From: an uncultured Thalassospira sp.
Lineage (GTDB): Bacteria; Pseudomonadota; Alphaproteobacteria; Rhodospirillales_A; Thalassospiraceae
Assembly (NCBI GenBank): GCA_946885765.1
Contig: CAMPHD010000134.1
Location: 1-8,042 of the forward strand
DNA: 8,042 nt
Direction of reading: 5' to 3'
Both the position numbers and the translations under genes were made by a program. Of this stretch, positions 1 to 6,777 are shown piece by piece (positions within the stretch are counted from its first letter, which is position 1; each line of letters starts with the position of its first letter). The notes below the pieces were generated by a model. It ran no database searches. It had not been told where the DNA came from and saw only the letters and a program-made list of their open reading frames with translations.

Positions 1-62
1 GTCTGTTACCTGACATTGAACATCGTACGGTCACTAAATTTTGGGTTTTAAAGGGTTGCATC

Positions 63-1472
63 ATGTCTGACGCTGCTTCTGTACTTAAGCTTATCAAAGA
101 AAAAGGCATCCAGTTTGTCGATCTGCGCTTTACCGATTCCAAAGGTAAATGGCAGCACACCGCGCAGGATATCTGCACGATCGACGAAGACGTTTTTGTC
201 GACGGCATCATGTTCGACGGTTCGTCGATCGCCGGCTGGAAAGAAATCAACGAATCCGACATGATCCTTATGCCGGACACGTCGACCGCTGTTGTTGACC
301 CGTTCACCGCACAGCCGACCCTAATCATTGTTTGTGACGTTATCGAACCGGCCACCGGCCAGGGTTACGAGCGTTGCCCGCGTTCGACCGCGAAACGCGC
401 ACTCGCATACATGAAGTCGGCCGGTATCGGCGACACCGCATATTTCGGCGCAGAGCCGGAATTCTTCATGTTTGACGACGTTCGTTGGACCACGGCTGGC
501 GAAGGCATGGGTTATCAGCTGGACTCCGAAGAAGGCCCGTACAACACCGGAACCGAATTCGAAGGCGGCAACCGCGGCCACCGTCCGGGTCCGAAGGGCG
601 GCTACTTCCCGGTACAGCCAGTTGACTCGGCCAACGACATCCGTGCCGAAATGGTCAACTACATCAACGAAATGGGCGTGCGTTGCGAAAAGCACCACCA
701 CGAAGTTGCTCCGTCGCAGCACGAACTGGGTATCGCATTTGGCACCCTGATCGAACATGCCGACGCCGTTCAGGTTTACAAATACTGCATCCATATGGTT
801 GCACATCAGTATGGCAAAACCGCAACCTTCATGCCGAAGCCGGTCTTTGGCGACAACGGCTCGGGCATGCACGTTCACCAGTCGATCTGGCACGAAGGCA
901 AGCCGCTGTTCGCAGGTAACGGCTATGCTGACCTGTCTGACACCGCTTTGTACTATATCGGCGGTATCATCAAGCACGCCAAAGCACTGAACGCTTTCAC
1001 CAACCCGACGACCAACTCTTACAAGCGTCTGGTCCCGGGCTTCGAAGCACCGGTTCTTCTGGCTTACTCGGCTCGTAACCGTTCGGCTTCCTGCCGTATC
1101 CCGTACACCGCTTCGCCGAAGGGCAAGCGCGTCGAGATCCGCTTCCCTGATCCGCTTGCCAACCCGTATCTCGCATTCACCGCAATGCTGATGGCTGGCC
1201 TTGACGGGATCGAGAACAAGATCCATCCGGGTGATGCAATGGACAAAAACCTCTATGACCTTCCGCCGGAAGAGCTCAAAGAAGTTCCGACCGTTTGCCG
1301 CTCGCTGCACGAAGCTCTTGACAGCCTCGACGCAGACCGCGACTTCCTGAAAAAAGGCGACGTGATGAGCGACGACCTGATCGACGCATACATCGCCCTG
1401 AAAATGGAAGAAGTTATCCGCTTCGAACAGTCGCCGCACCCGGTCGAATTCGACATGTACTACAGCGGCTGA
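63..1472 (+). CDS. glnA: Type I glutamine synthetase
   Basis: Catalyses ATP-dependent condensation of glutamate and ammonia to glutamine, the central step of ammonium assimilation. It acts in the cytoplasm as a dodecamer. The 469 residues match the length of E. coli GlnA. Visible signatures are the FDGSSIAGW segment (residues 51-59), metal-ligand region GAEPEFF (129-135), the [10 protein letters not shown] loop (265-274, with metal-binding His270), the NRSASCRIP segment (339-347) and VEIRFPD (357-363). Tyr398 in NLYDLPPEE is the expected adenylylation target, so activity is probably controlled by GlnE, as in other GSI-beta enzymes. The ATG is preceded by AAGGG at 51-55 with a 7-base gap. In many alphaproteobacteria glnB lies just upstream; its end is not visible in the 62 bases available, and I could not call a convincing promoter there. 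A strong terminator follows the gene. Confidence 0.98.
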   Translation: MSDAASVLKLIKEKGIQFVDLRFTDSKGKWQHTAQDICTIDEDVFVDGIMFDGSSIAGWKEINESDMILMPDTSTAVVDPFTAQPTLIIVCDVIEPATGQGYERCPRSTAKRALAYMKSAGIGDTAYFGAEPEFFMFDDVRWTTAGEGMGYQLDSEEGPYNTGTEFEGGNRGHRPGPKGGYFPVQPVDSANDIRAEMVNYINEMGVRCEKHHHEVAPSQHELGIAFGTLIEHADAVQVYKYCIHMVAHQYGKTATFMPKPVFGDNGSGMHVHQSIWHEGKPLFAGNGYADLSDTALYYIGGIIKHAKALNAFTNPTTNSYKRLVPGFEAPVLLAYSARNRSASCRIPYTASPKGKRVEIRFPDPLANPYLAFTAMLMAGLDGIENKIHPGDAMDKNLYDLPPEELKEVPTVCRSLHEALDSLDADRDFLKKGDVMSDDLIDAYIALKMEEVIRFEQSPHPVEFDMYYSG

Positions 1473-1502
1473 TCCTTTCACCAGAAGGGACACATCGAAC
1501 GC

Positions 1503-1533
1503 AAAACGCCCGGCCATGTGCCGGGCGTTTTTT
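1503..1533 (+). terminator. Intrinsic terminator of glnA, possibly bidirectional
   Basis: The stem is an A-run plus CGCCCGG (1503-1513) paired to CCGGGCG plus a T-run (1521-1531), with a 7-base loop (1514-1520). Six T residues follow the G+C-rich stem on the + strand. Read on the - strand the same hairpin ends in four T residues, so it may also stop transcription of the convergent diguanylate cyclase gene, which ends 28 bases away. The hairpin is seen directly; bidirectional action is inferred. Confidence 0.93.
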
Positions 1534-1560
1534 AGCATCCAGCAGACGAACCAAATCGGT

Positions 1561-3237
1561 TCAGCCAGCCTCGTCCCGATGCAGATCGGGTTCAAGCTCC
1601 GACCGATAAAGACAAGCTCGGCCCTTGCCTGCAGCCTTGGCCTCGTACATAGCCTTGTCAGCACGGCGTAATTGCTCAGTCATGTCACAATAACCACCGT
1701 CAAAAACTGTAAAGCCGATCGACGCACCGATATTACAAGGGTTCCCCTCCCATATATAGGGTCTAGAAATCTCGGCGATAATATTATCGGCCTGTATCGC
1801 CATTTCCTTTTCATCACCTTTATTGATGAAAAACAGCGTAAATTCATCACCGCCCAGACGCGCCACCTCCTCTGCCCGGCGGGCAACACGTTTGAGCCGC
1901 TTTGCCGTTTCAACCAGAACCCAGTCACCCGCCGCGTGACCCAAAGTGTCATTGACCGCCTTGAAGCCATCCAGATCAAGCAGGAAAATTGATGACAGGG
2001 TTTCTGTACCACGCAAAACGGTCTCGCATTGCGAAAGCTTCTGCATGTAGCGTGCGCGGTTTGCCAAACCGGTCAGTTCATCGTTATTCGCCTTGTTCTG
2101 CAATTCACGCGCGGCGAGTTTTTGTTTGGTAATGTCACTTAGCCACCAAAGAACGGATTCCTGCCCTTCGAAAGTCAGTGGCTCCATGGATGCTTTAAGC
2201 CATCGTGCATCGGAATCAGCCGGACGGCGAATGCGGATCTCGACATCCTGCAACTCACCCAGCATGTCCATGTCCTGTAGGCTTTTCTCGCGGTAGCGTT
2301 CCGAAAGAAGGATCGTGTCGGTTGGCATCATCTCGCCACTGTCCAGAGTCAAAAGATCGCCAAACATCTTGTTGAAGAACTGGAATTCACCACCGTACCG
2401 GCTGGAAATTCCGACACCAATCGGGGCTTTTTCAAGTAACCCGGTCAAACGTTGTGCAGCGGCGGCGACTTCGGCTTGCGCAAGCTTAAGGGACGTCACA
2501 TCAATCAGGGAACCAATGGTACCGGCAATGGCACCGCTCGGGCCTTTGAGGCTTGCTACAGCAAACAGTGCCGATTTTTCAACACCATCCATTTCGAAAT
2601 CGATTTCGTGCCGGACATGCCCCTCGGATTTAAGCAGTGGCTTCTCGTAAGAGGCAATCTTGGTGGCCAACGGTTTTGGGGCAACATCGGCAAATTTGCT
2701 ACCAATCACCTTTTCGGGTTCCTGCCCAAGCAATGCCGCGAATGCTTCATTGCAGCGATTGATCACACCATCCAAATTTTTAAGATAAACCGGGATCGGC
2801 AGAACATCGATCAAATGCTGAATGAAAATCTTGTGATCAGACAGAGCCCTGGCGAGTTCCTCGGCCTTGCTTGCCTCTCGAAATACCAGCGCGATCTGGC
2901 CTTCGGGGCCTTCTGCCTTTCGCCACGAAATTTTTCTGCTACCCATCTGAAACGCGGGAAAATCCGTTTTGGCTGATTTTCCGGAAATCAGTCCAAGTGC
3001 CTCGCGCACGGCACCAACACTGTCACCCGAGCTGAATTCCGCATTTTTCGCAAGAAACGCGAGAAACTGTTTGATTTCGGTACCGTCACGCAATGCCGAT
3101 TTAGATGCGTTAAAAAGGTTAACGGCGACCGGATTGGTATGGGTGATTTTAAGATCGGACGAACCGACAAATATGATGCCGTCACGCGCCAGTGCTGCGG
3201 TGGCGATGACGTCTGGAGCAATTGACAATACACGCAC
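1561..3237 (-). CDS. PAS-PAS-PAS-GGDEF diguanylate cyclase
   Basis: Predicted to make cyclic di-GMP from two GTP, with PAS domains as the sensory part. The 558 residues appear to hold three PAS-like segments, at about 10-120, 135-250 (VLPIPVYLKNLDGVINRCNEAF is characteristic) and 262-372 (ending in the WWLSDIT motif). A GGDEF domain follows from about 384 to 545. That domain opens with NDELTGLANR, has metal-binding DLDGFK at 421-426, an intact GGDEF signature at 462-466 and the RRADKAMYEAKAAGKGR tail. There is no EAL domain and no hydrophobic membrane segment, so it is probably cytosolic. The inhibitory I-site position, normally RxxD five residues before GGDEF, reads RRAE (453-456). The start is uncertain. 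I use GTG at 3237 because the frame is open to a TAA near 3317 without another ATG/GTG, but the nearest purine-rich stretch, GGGAAAGGGAG, lies about 18 bases upstream, which is too far for a normal ribosome site. A TTG at codon 4 is an alternative. The ligand sensed cannot be told. Confidence 0.93.
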   Translation of the reverse strand: MRVLSIAPDVIATAALARDGIIFVGSSDLKITHTNPVAVNLFNASKSALRDGTEIKQFLAFLAKNAEFSSGDSVGAVREALGLISGKSAKTDFPAFQMGSRKISWRKAEGPEGQIALVFREASKAEELARALSDHKIFIQHLIDVLPIPVYLKNLDGVINRCNEAFAALLGQEPEKVIGSKFADVAPKPLATKIASYEKPLLKSEGHVRHEIDFEMDGVEKSALFAVASLKGPSGAIAGTIGSLIDVTSLKLAQAEVAAAAQRLTGLLEKAPIGVGISSRYGGEFQFFNKMFGDLLTLDSGEMMPTDTILLSERYREKSLQDMDMLGELQDVEIRIRRPADSDARWLKASMEPLTFEGQESVLWWLSDITKQKLAARELQNKANNDELTGLANRARYMQKLSQCETVLRGTETLSSIFLLDLDGFKAVNDTLGHAAGDWVLVETAKRLKRVARRAEEVARLGGDEFTLFFINKGDEKEMAIQADNIIAEISRPYIWEGNPCNIGASIGFTVFDGGYCDMTEQLRRADKAMYEAKAAGKGRACLYRSELEPDLHRDEAG

Positions 3238-3335
3238 GCGCCGCTTTGCGACGCACTCCCTTTCCCGTGTTATCTGTAATGCCCCAAAACCATCGGGTCT
3301 TTTGACCCCAGCTTGTTAGAAAGCCTTTTAGCAAG

Positions 3336-3364
3336 GTCTTAATTCATACTTAAGTATATGACAA
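3336..3364 (-). promoter_or_regulatory. Putative promoter of the diguanylate cyclase gene
   Basis: On the - strand TTGTCA (3364-3359) resembles a sigma-70 -35 box, with 5 of 6 matches to TTGACA. It is followed by a 17-base spacer and TAAGAC (3341-3336), a poor -10 box with 3 of 6 matches. It lies about 100 bases upstream of the chosen GTG start. A perfect 12-base palindrome fills most of the spacer. The boxes are seen by eye only, so this is a weak call. Confidence 0.3.
3346..3357. repeat. 12-base perfect palindrome, candidate operator
   Basis: ATACTTAAGTAT reads the same on both strands and lies in the 154-base gap between the short helical protein and the diguanylate cyclase. It sits between the candidate -35 and -10 boxes, a usual place for a repressor site. 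A TTAAG-type palindrome in A+T-rich sequence can also arise by chance. The rest of this gap holds no gene that I can support; the imperfect CCTGC/GCAGG hairpin just after the short gene has no T-run. Confidence 0.35.
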
Positions 3365-3391
3365 GCCTGCAGTTGCCGCAGGAACGAGCAA

Positions 3392-3733
3392 TCAGGGCTT
3401 TTTGTTCCCAAGTGGCAAGTCAATGTAACCCCGATCGATGCAATGTTCGAGTTCCCGTGCTGCTGCCAGCATTTCCTGATAGCTTTCACGCAAATGTTTA
3501 AGTTTTGCCAGTTCTTCAGCCGTCGGGTGATTGTCCTTGCGGTCAGCACTGAGTTTGAAGGCATATTTCAGATAATCAGCACGCAATTTGGCAACGTTGA
3601 TAATCAGCGGCAAGGCTGCATCTACGCTCATATCGGGGATCGCAGGGCTGATAACCTCATGGTTCACTTCACGCAAAACATGTTCCATGGCCATCATGAA
3701 ACGACTTTTGCTGCGTCCGGCATCCTGTGTCAT
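3392..3733 (-). CDS. Conserved-looking small helical protein, function unknown
   Basis: I do not recognise the family. The product is 113 residues, soluble, without signal peptide or membrane segment, and rich in Ala, Leu, Glu, Lys and Arg. It looks mostly alpha-helical: one helix around 38-64 (LPLIINVAKLRADYLKYAFK) and another around 71-100 (AEELAKLKHLRESYQEMLAAARELEHC) could pack as a hairpin. It ends in a short basic tail. There is one cysteine, Cys98. The start is well supported by AGGAGG seven bases before the ATG, one of the best ribosome sites in the window, so it is very likely a real gene. It is divergent from the OsmC-family gene. The diguanylate cyclase lies downstream on the same strand across a 154-base gap, so the two are probably separate units. 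A small protein-interaction or regulatory role is possible but nothing in the sequence proves it. Confidence 0.8.
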   Translation of the reverse strand: MTQDAGRSKSRFMMAMEHVLREVNHEVISPAIPDMSVDAALPLIINVAKLRADYLKYAFKLSADRKDNHPTAEELAKLKHLRESYQEMLAAARELEHCIDRGYIDLPLGNKKP

Positions 3734-3757
3734 GATTTACCCTCCTTGGCGATAACG

Positions 3758-3773
3758 GTATGGAATAACATAC
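3758..3773. repeat. Short inverted repeat upstream of the small helical gene
   Basis: GTATG and CATAC are separated by six bases, 25 bases upstream of the - strand ATG at 3733. The sequence GATAAT (3779-3774 on the - strand) next to it could be a -10 box for the small gene, though I see no good -35 partner. A regulatory role is only inferred. Confidence 0.25.
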
Positions 3774-3788
3774 ATTATCCCTTGTTAA

Positions 3789-3815
3789 GGTAAAAACTCC
3801 TATAACAGTTTTACC
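3789..3815. repeat. Inverted repeat in the divergent intergenic region, candidate operator
   Basis: GGTAAAA (3789-3795) and TTTTACC (3809-3815) form a 7-base perfect inverted repeat around a 13-base A+T-rich centre that contains TATAAC. The symmetry continues inward as CT/AG if one A is bulged. It lies midway between the divergent small helical gene and the OsmC-family gene, so a bound regulator could affect both. No regulator can be named. Confidence 0.35.
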
Positions 3816-3931
3816 CCCCTGCCCTTGTCGTTCCTCAACCTGAGACTGCATTGCGCGATGACGGACTTGCAGGAAACCGTCAGGCAGGCTAGACGATGAA
3901 GCATACAATGCTCAAGACAAGGAAACCGATC

Positions 3932-4336
3932 ATGGAAGCACGCGTAAAGTGGCTTGAAAACCTGACCTTCACCGGCACCAGTGGCACCGGCCACGGGGTT
4001 GTCATGGATGGCAACAAGGATACCGGCTTTGGCCCGAGCCCGATGGAAATGCTGCTTCTGGGTCTGGCAGGATGTTCATCGATTGATGTCGTACACATCC
4101 TTCAGAAAGGCCGGGAAAAAATCTTTGATGTCGAAACCGACGTCAAAGCCGAACGCGCCGAAACCGACCCCAAGGTTTTTACCAAAATTCACCTGCACTT
4201 CAAGGCCAAGGGTGAAAACCTGAACGAAGCCAAACTGGCCCGTGCGGTTGAGCTATCAGCCGAAAAATATTGCTCGGCCTCGATCATGCTTTCAAAGGCT
4301 GCCGAAATCACGCATAGCTGGGAAATCATGGAATAA
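3932..4336 (+). CDS. OsmC-family protein, YhfA type
   Basis: A member of the OsmC/Ohr superfamily in the YhfA-like branch. Some superfamily members reduce organic hydroperoxides with a pair of reactive cysteines; the role of YhfA itself is poorly defined. I chose ATG at 3932 over an in-frame ATG at 3896 for two reasons. It gives 134 residues beginning MEARVKW, aligning with the MQARVKW start that I recall for E. coli YhfA, and AAGGAA lies seven bases before it. Landmarks are PSPMEMLLLGLAGCSSIDVV (residues 36-54) with Cys48, SAEKYCSAS (109-117) with Cys114, and ITHSWE near the C-terminus. Cys48 and Cys114 correspond to the two conserved OsmC-fold cysteines. No signal peptide is seen, so it is probably cytosolic. 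It is a single-gene unit followed by its own terminator. Confidence 0.92.
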   Translation: MEARVKWLENLTFTGTSGTGHGVVMDGNKDTGFGPSPMEMLLLGLAGCSSIDVVHILQKGREKIFDVETDVKAERAETDPKVFTKIHLHFKAKGENLNEAKLARAVELSAEKYCSASIMLSKAAEITHSWEIME

Positions 4337-4360
4337 CTCCCTGATTTTCCTGCCTGCTTC

Positions 4361-4388
4361 AAAGCGGTCCGTTTCGGGCCGCTTTTTT
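4361..4388 (+). terminator. Intrinsic terminator of the OsmC-family gene
   Basis: AAAGCGGTCC (4361-4370) pairs with GGGCCGCTTT (4376-4385) across a 5-base loop, with one T-G wobble. The T-run extends to 4388. It lies 25 bases after the OsmC-family stop codon and separates that gene from the lipoprotein hydrolase. Confidence 0.9.
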
Positions 4389-4467
4389 GTTAGTCGCGTC
4401 ACAATCCAGCCTGAGTTAGAGTTTATCGGGCAAACCACCAAACAGAAACGATGGAAGGAAGCATCCC

Positions 4468-5772
4468 ATGTCCGCAAACGGCCTTGTGCGTTCGACACTT
4501 GTCGCGATTGCCCTTTCGGCGCCCCTCGCACTGTCGGGATGCTTTTTTGAAGATCCGCAGCATGATCCGTCCGGTCTGGCCATTGGCGCGCCCGCGGCGA
4601 ACCAGCCGTTTGACGATTATGTCAAAAAAACCAGTGAACAGCTTCGCACGGCCCTAAAGTCAAAGCGCTTTGATCAGGAAGCAGCCCCATTTGGTCAATA
4701 TGACCTTGATCAGGTGGTCGCGATGCGTGCGCCCTTTGCCACCGGCCCGGATAAGGCTGCATGCGACGCTGCTGGGAATGATGTCGCACATGGCAAGGAT
4801 GTCGGTTTCCTGATGGTGCATGGCCTGACGGATAGCCCGTTTCTGATGACTGATATCCGCGATACGTTACAATCCAAGTTTCCCTGCGCAACTTTCCATG
4901 GGGTTTTGCTTCCTGGGCATGGAACCGTGCCCGGGGATCTTTTGGATGTCCGTTACGAAGAATGGATTGAAACAGTCCAATATGGCATGAACAGCTTCGC
5001 CGATACGACGAACCGAATCATCCCGATAGGCTATTCAACAGGGGCCACCCTGATCGGGCGCGAATTCGATGCCCATCGCGGTAATTCCCACATGGTGGCG
5101 ATGATTTTACTGTCACCCGGCTTTGCCACCAAAAGCGAACAGGCATGGTTGACACCCTATGCCCGTTACGTACAACGCTGGGTCGGTCAGGGAGAAAACA
5201 GCGACGCCGCCAAATACGGCTCGATGGCGATGAATGCCGCCGCCGAATTTTATCTGCTGACCGAACCCTATCGCGACGGTACGGTTGGCGAAGTTGATAT
5301 TCCGGTCTTTATGGTTGCCAGTTCCGATGATCAAACAGTTGATCCCGTAATCGCAGCCGATTTCTTCTGCAGCAAGGTCACAAACGATAACAAGCGCCTG
5401 ATCTGGTATCAGGGTGAAGAACACCTGATTGAAGAACATCCGCTTTGTGACGGCGTCGACATTGTAAAATCCGCCGATCCTGACTGGCGCACCCTTAACC
5501 ACGCCCATACCGCGATCACCATGCGCCCCGACAATCCGCATTACGGCATGGATGGCATCATCCGTCGCTGCGACCATTACGAAGAGCAAAGTCCCAACAG
5601 CAAATGCCAGACCAGCAGCAATGCGGTTTACGGCGAACTTAACCTGGCGGAATCCGCATCACCGGGAAGCCTGCGTCGCGGCACATTCAACCCGGACTTC
5701 GTCAGTATGCTCGACAAAATGACCCATTTCATCGAAGTGTCACTGGAAGTCCCCGGAAAGACAGCAAATTGA
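4468..5772 (+). CDS. Lipoprotein alpha/beta-hydrolase
   Basis: Predicted periplasm-facing lipid-anchored serine hydrolase of 434 residues. The N-terminus has a short basic region, a hydrophobic stretch (about 9-22) and lipobox LSGC with Cys25 as the lipidated residue. The next residue is Phe, not Asp, which by E. coli rules favours the outer membrane. The hydrolase fold shows the oxyanion segment MVHGLTDSP (116-124), LLPGHGTVPGD (147-157), nucleophile motif GYSTG (188-192, Ser190), an acid in ASSDDQTVDP (Asp288 or Asp292) and a candidate catalytic His in LNHAHTAI (His345 or His347). About 90 residues precede the fold. The mature part has six further cysteines (99, 140, 301, 327, 368, 380), which could form three disulfides in the periplasm. 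AAGGAA seven bases upstream supports the ATG. The substrate is unknown; esterase or lipase activity is an inference. It may be co-transcribed with the next hydrolase gene, 47 bases downstream. Confidence 0.9.
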   Translation: MSANGLVRSTLVAIALSAPLALSGCFFEDPQHDPSGLAIGAPAANQPFDDYVKKTSEQLRTALKSKRFDQEAAPFGQYDLDQVVAMRAPFATGPDKAACDAAGNDVAHGKDVGFLMVHGLTDSPFLMTDIRDTLQSKFPCATFHGVLLPGHGTVPGDLLDVRYEEWIETVQYGMNSFADTTNRIIPIGYSTGATLIGREFDAHRGNSHMVAMILLSPGFATKSEQAWLTPYARYVQRWVGQGENSDAAKYGSMAMNAAAEFYLLTEPYRDGTVGEVDIPVFMVASSDDQTVDPVIAADFFCSKVTNDNKRLIWYQGEEHLIEEHPLCDGVDIVKSADPDWRTLNHAHTAITMRPDNPHYGMDGIIRRCDHYEEQSPNSKCQTSSNAVYGELNLAESASPGSLRRGTFNPDFVSMLDKMTHFIEVSLEVPGKTAN

Positions 5773-5819
5773 TGAATAGTCCTGATTACCCTCCGACCGG
5801 ATAAGAAGTTCACGAAGAC

Positions 5820-6761
5820 ATGACATTTGCCATTGATCGTTTCACCGGACAAAGCGGCCTGACATTGCGTTATGCCCTGCATTCTCCTGAAAATGCCCTT
5901 GGTCATGTCCTGATCCTTCAGGGACGCGGTGAATTTATCGAACGATATGGCGAAACCGCACGCGAACTTGCCGAACGCAGGCTTGGATGCGTCACCTTCG
6001 ATTTTCGCGGTCAGGGCGGATCGACCCGCGAAGTGACTGAAAGCCATATGGGCTATGTCGGAGATGTCGGACATTATGTCGAAGACACCCATGATATGGT
6101 CCGACACCTTGCCGATCATCACGATATACGCTGCGATCTGCTTCTGACCCATTCGACCGGTGGATTGGTCGGCATGCATATGTTGCTTGAAAAACCGGAC
6201 CTGTTTGGCAGTGCCGTCATGATTGCCCCGTTCTTCGGGCTTGGTGGGCCGGACTGGATTGCACTTGCCGCACAGTTTCTGTCAGCCGGACTTTGCCGCT
6301 ACGGGTTCAACAAACAGTTCCTGCCGGGCCAAAAACTGCTTTCGCCGTTGCAACCCTTTGCCGATGACAATCTGCTGACATCTGATCGCGTGCGCTATGA
6401 ACGCAACGTCACCTGTTTGCAGGACAATCCCGATCTGGTGGTTGGCGGGGTTTCGGCAGGTTGGCTTGATGCCTGTTTTCGTGCACAGGCGGAATTGTCC
6501 CGGCGCGTAGTACCCGACAATGAGTTTGAGACCGCCATACTGCCCCCGATCACCATGGCCCTGTCAGGGAACGATCAGGTCGTCAGCAACCGCGCCACAC
6601 AGGAACTGTTTGGCCATCATCCATCCGTCACCATGGTAGAAATCCCCGAAGCCCGCCATGAAATCCTGCAGGAAAGTGATCATTTCCGTGCTCTTTTCTG
6701 GCAGGCCTTCGTCCAGCATCTGGTAAATCATCACCACAACTGGGCCCTACCCGGTTTCTGA
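5820..6761 (+). CDS. PldB/monoglyceride-lipase-like alpha/beta-hydrolase
   Basis: A 313-residue serine hydrolase of the Hydrolase_4 group, which includes lysophospholipase L2 (PldB) and monoacylglycerol lipases. The probable reaction is release of a fatty acid from a lysophospholipid or monoglyceride; the exact substrate is inferred from family only. Visible signatures are LQGRGEFIERY (33-43, oxyanion region), FDFRGQGGS (60-68), nucleophile motif THSTGG (110-115, Ser112), acid in LSGNDQVVS (Asp252) and base in EARHEIL (His280). The nucleophile elbow has Thr instead of the first Gly of GxSxG; E. coli PldB-type enzymes also vary here. There is no signal peptide, so it is probably cytosolic or peripheral. 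The ribosome site is weak (purine-rich AAGAAG about 12 bases upstream), but the start fits the family. The C-terminus is His-rich. It follows the lipoprotein hydrolase and converges on the AraC-type gene with only 16 bases between stop codons and no clear terminator. Confidence 0.9.
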   Translation: MTFAIDRFTGQSGLTLRYALHSPENALGHVLILQGRGEFIERYGETARELAERRLGCVTFDFRGQGGSTREVTESHMGYVGDVGHYVEDTHDMVRHLADHHDIRCDLLLTHSTGGLVGMHMLLEKPDLFGSAVMIAPFFGLGGPDWIALAAQFLSAGLCRYGFNKQFLPGQKLLSPLQPFADDNLLTSDRVRYERNVTCLQDNPDLVVGGVSAGWLDACFRAQAELSRRVVPDNEFETAILPPITMALSGNDQVVSNRATQELFGHHPSVTMVEIPEARHEILQESDHFRALFWQAFVQHLVNHHHNWALPGF

Positions 6762-6777
6762 TGGGCAACTTTCGTCC

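Noticed and set aside
1..62. End of a glnB gene or NtrC/sigma-54 site before glnA
   Set aside because: No PII C-terminal sequence reads in any frame, and no GG-N10-GC sigma-54 motif of good quality was visible in the short stretch; a promoter further left cannot be judged.
321..1664. Long open frame (447 codons) on the - strand opposite glnA
   Set aside because: It lies entirely over glnA and the end of the diguanylate cyclase, has no protein-like motifs, is rich in Cys, His and Val as expected of a reversed frame, and arises from the codon bias of glnA.
2452..2976. 174-codon + strand frame inside the diguanylate cyclase gene
   Set aside because: It is antisense to the second and third PAS regions, has no recognisable domain or ribosome site, and is explained by the codon use of the real gene.
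3371..3390. CCTGC/GCAGG hairpin after the small helical gene
   Set aside because: It has only a short stem and no T-run on the - strand, so it is not supported as a terminator.
3896..3931. Twelve-residue N-terminal extension of the OsmC-family protein
   Set aside because: The ATG at 3932 has a better ribosome site and matches the start of YhfA; the extension would have no counterpart in the family.
5113..5589. 158-codon - strand frame inside the lipoprotein hydrolase
   Set aside because: It is antisense to a well-supported hydrolase with catalytic motifs and shows no family signature.
5628..6179. 183-codon - strand frame across the junction of the two hydrolase genes
   Set aside because: It spans the ends of two genes with clear catalytic motifs on the other strand and has no motif of its own.
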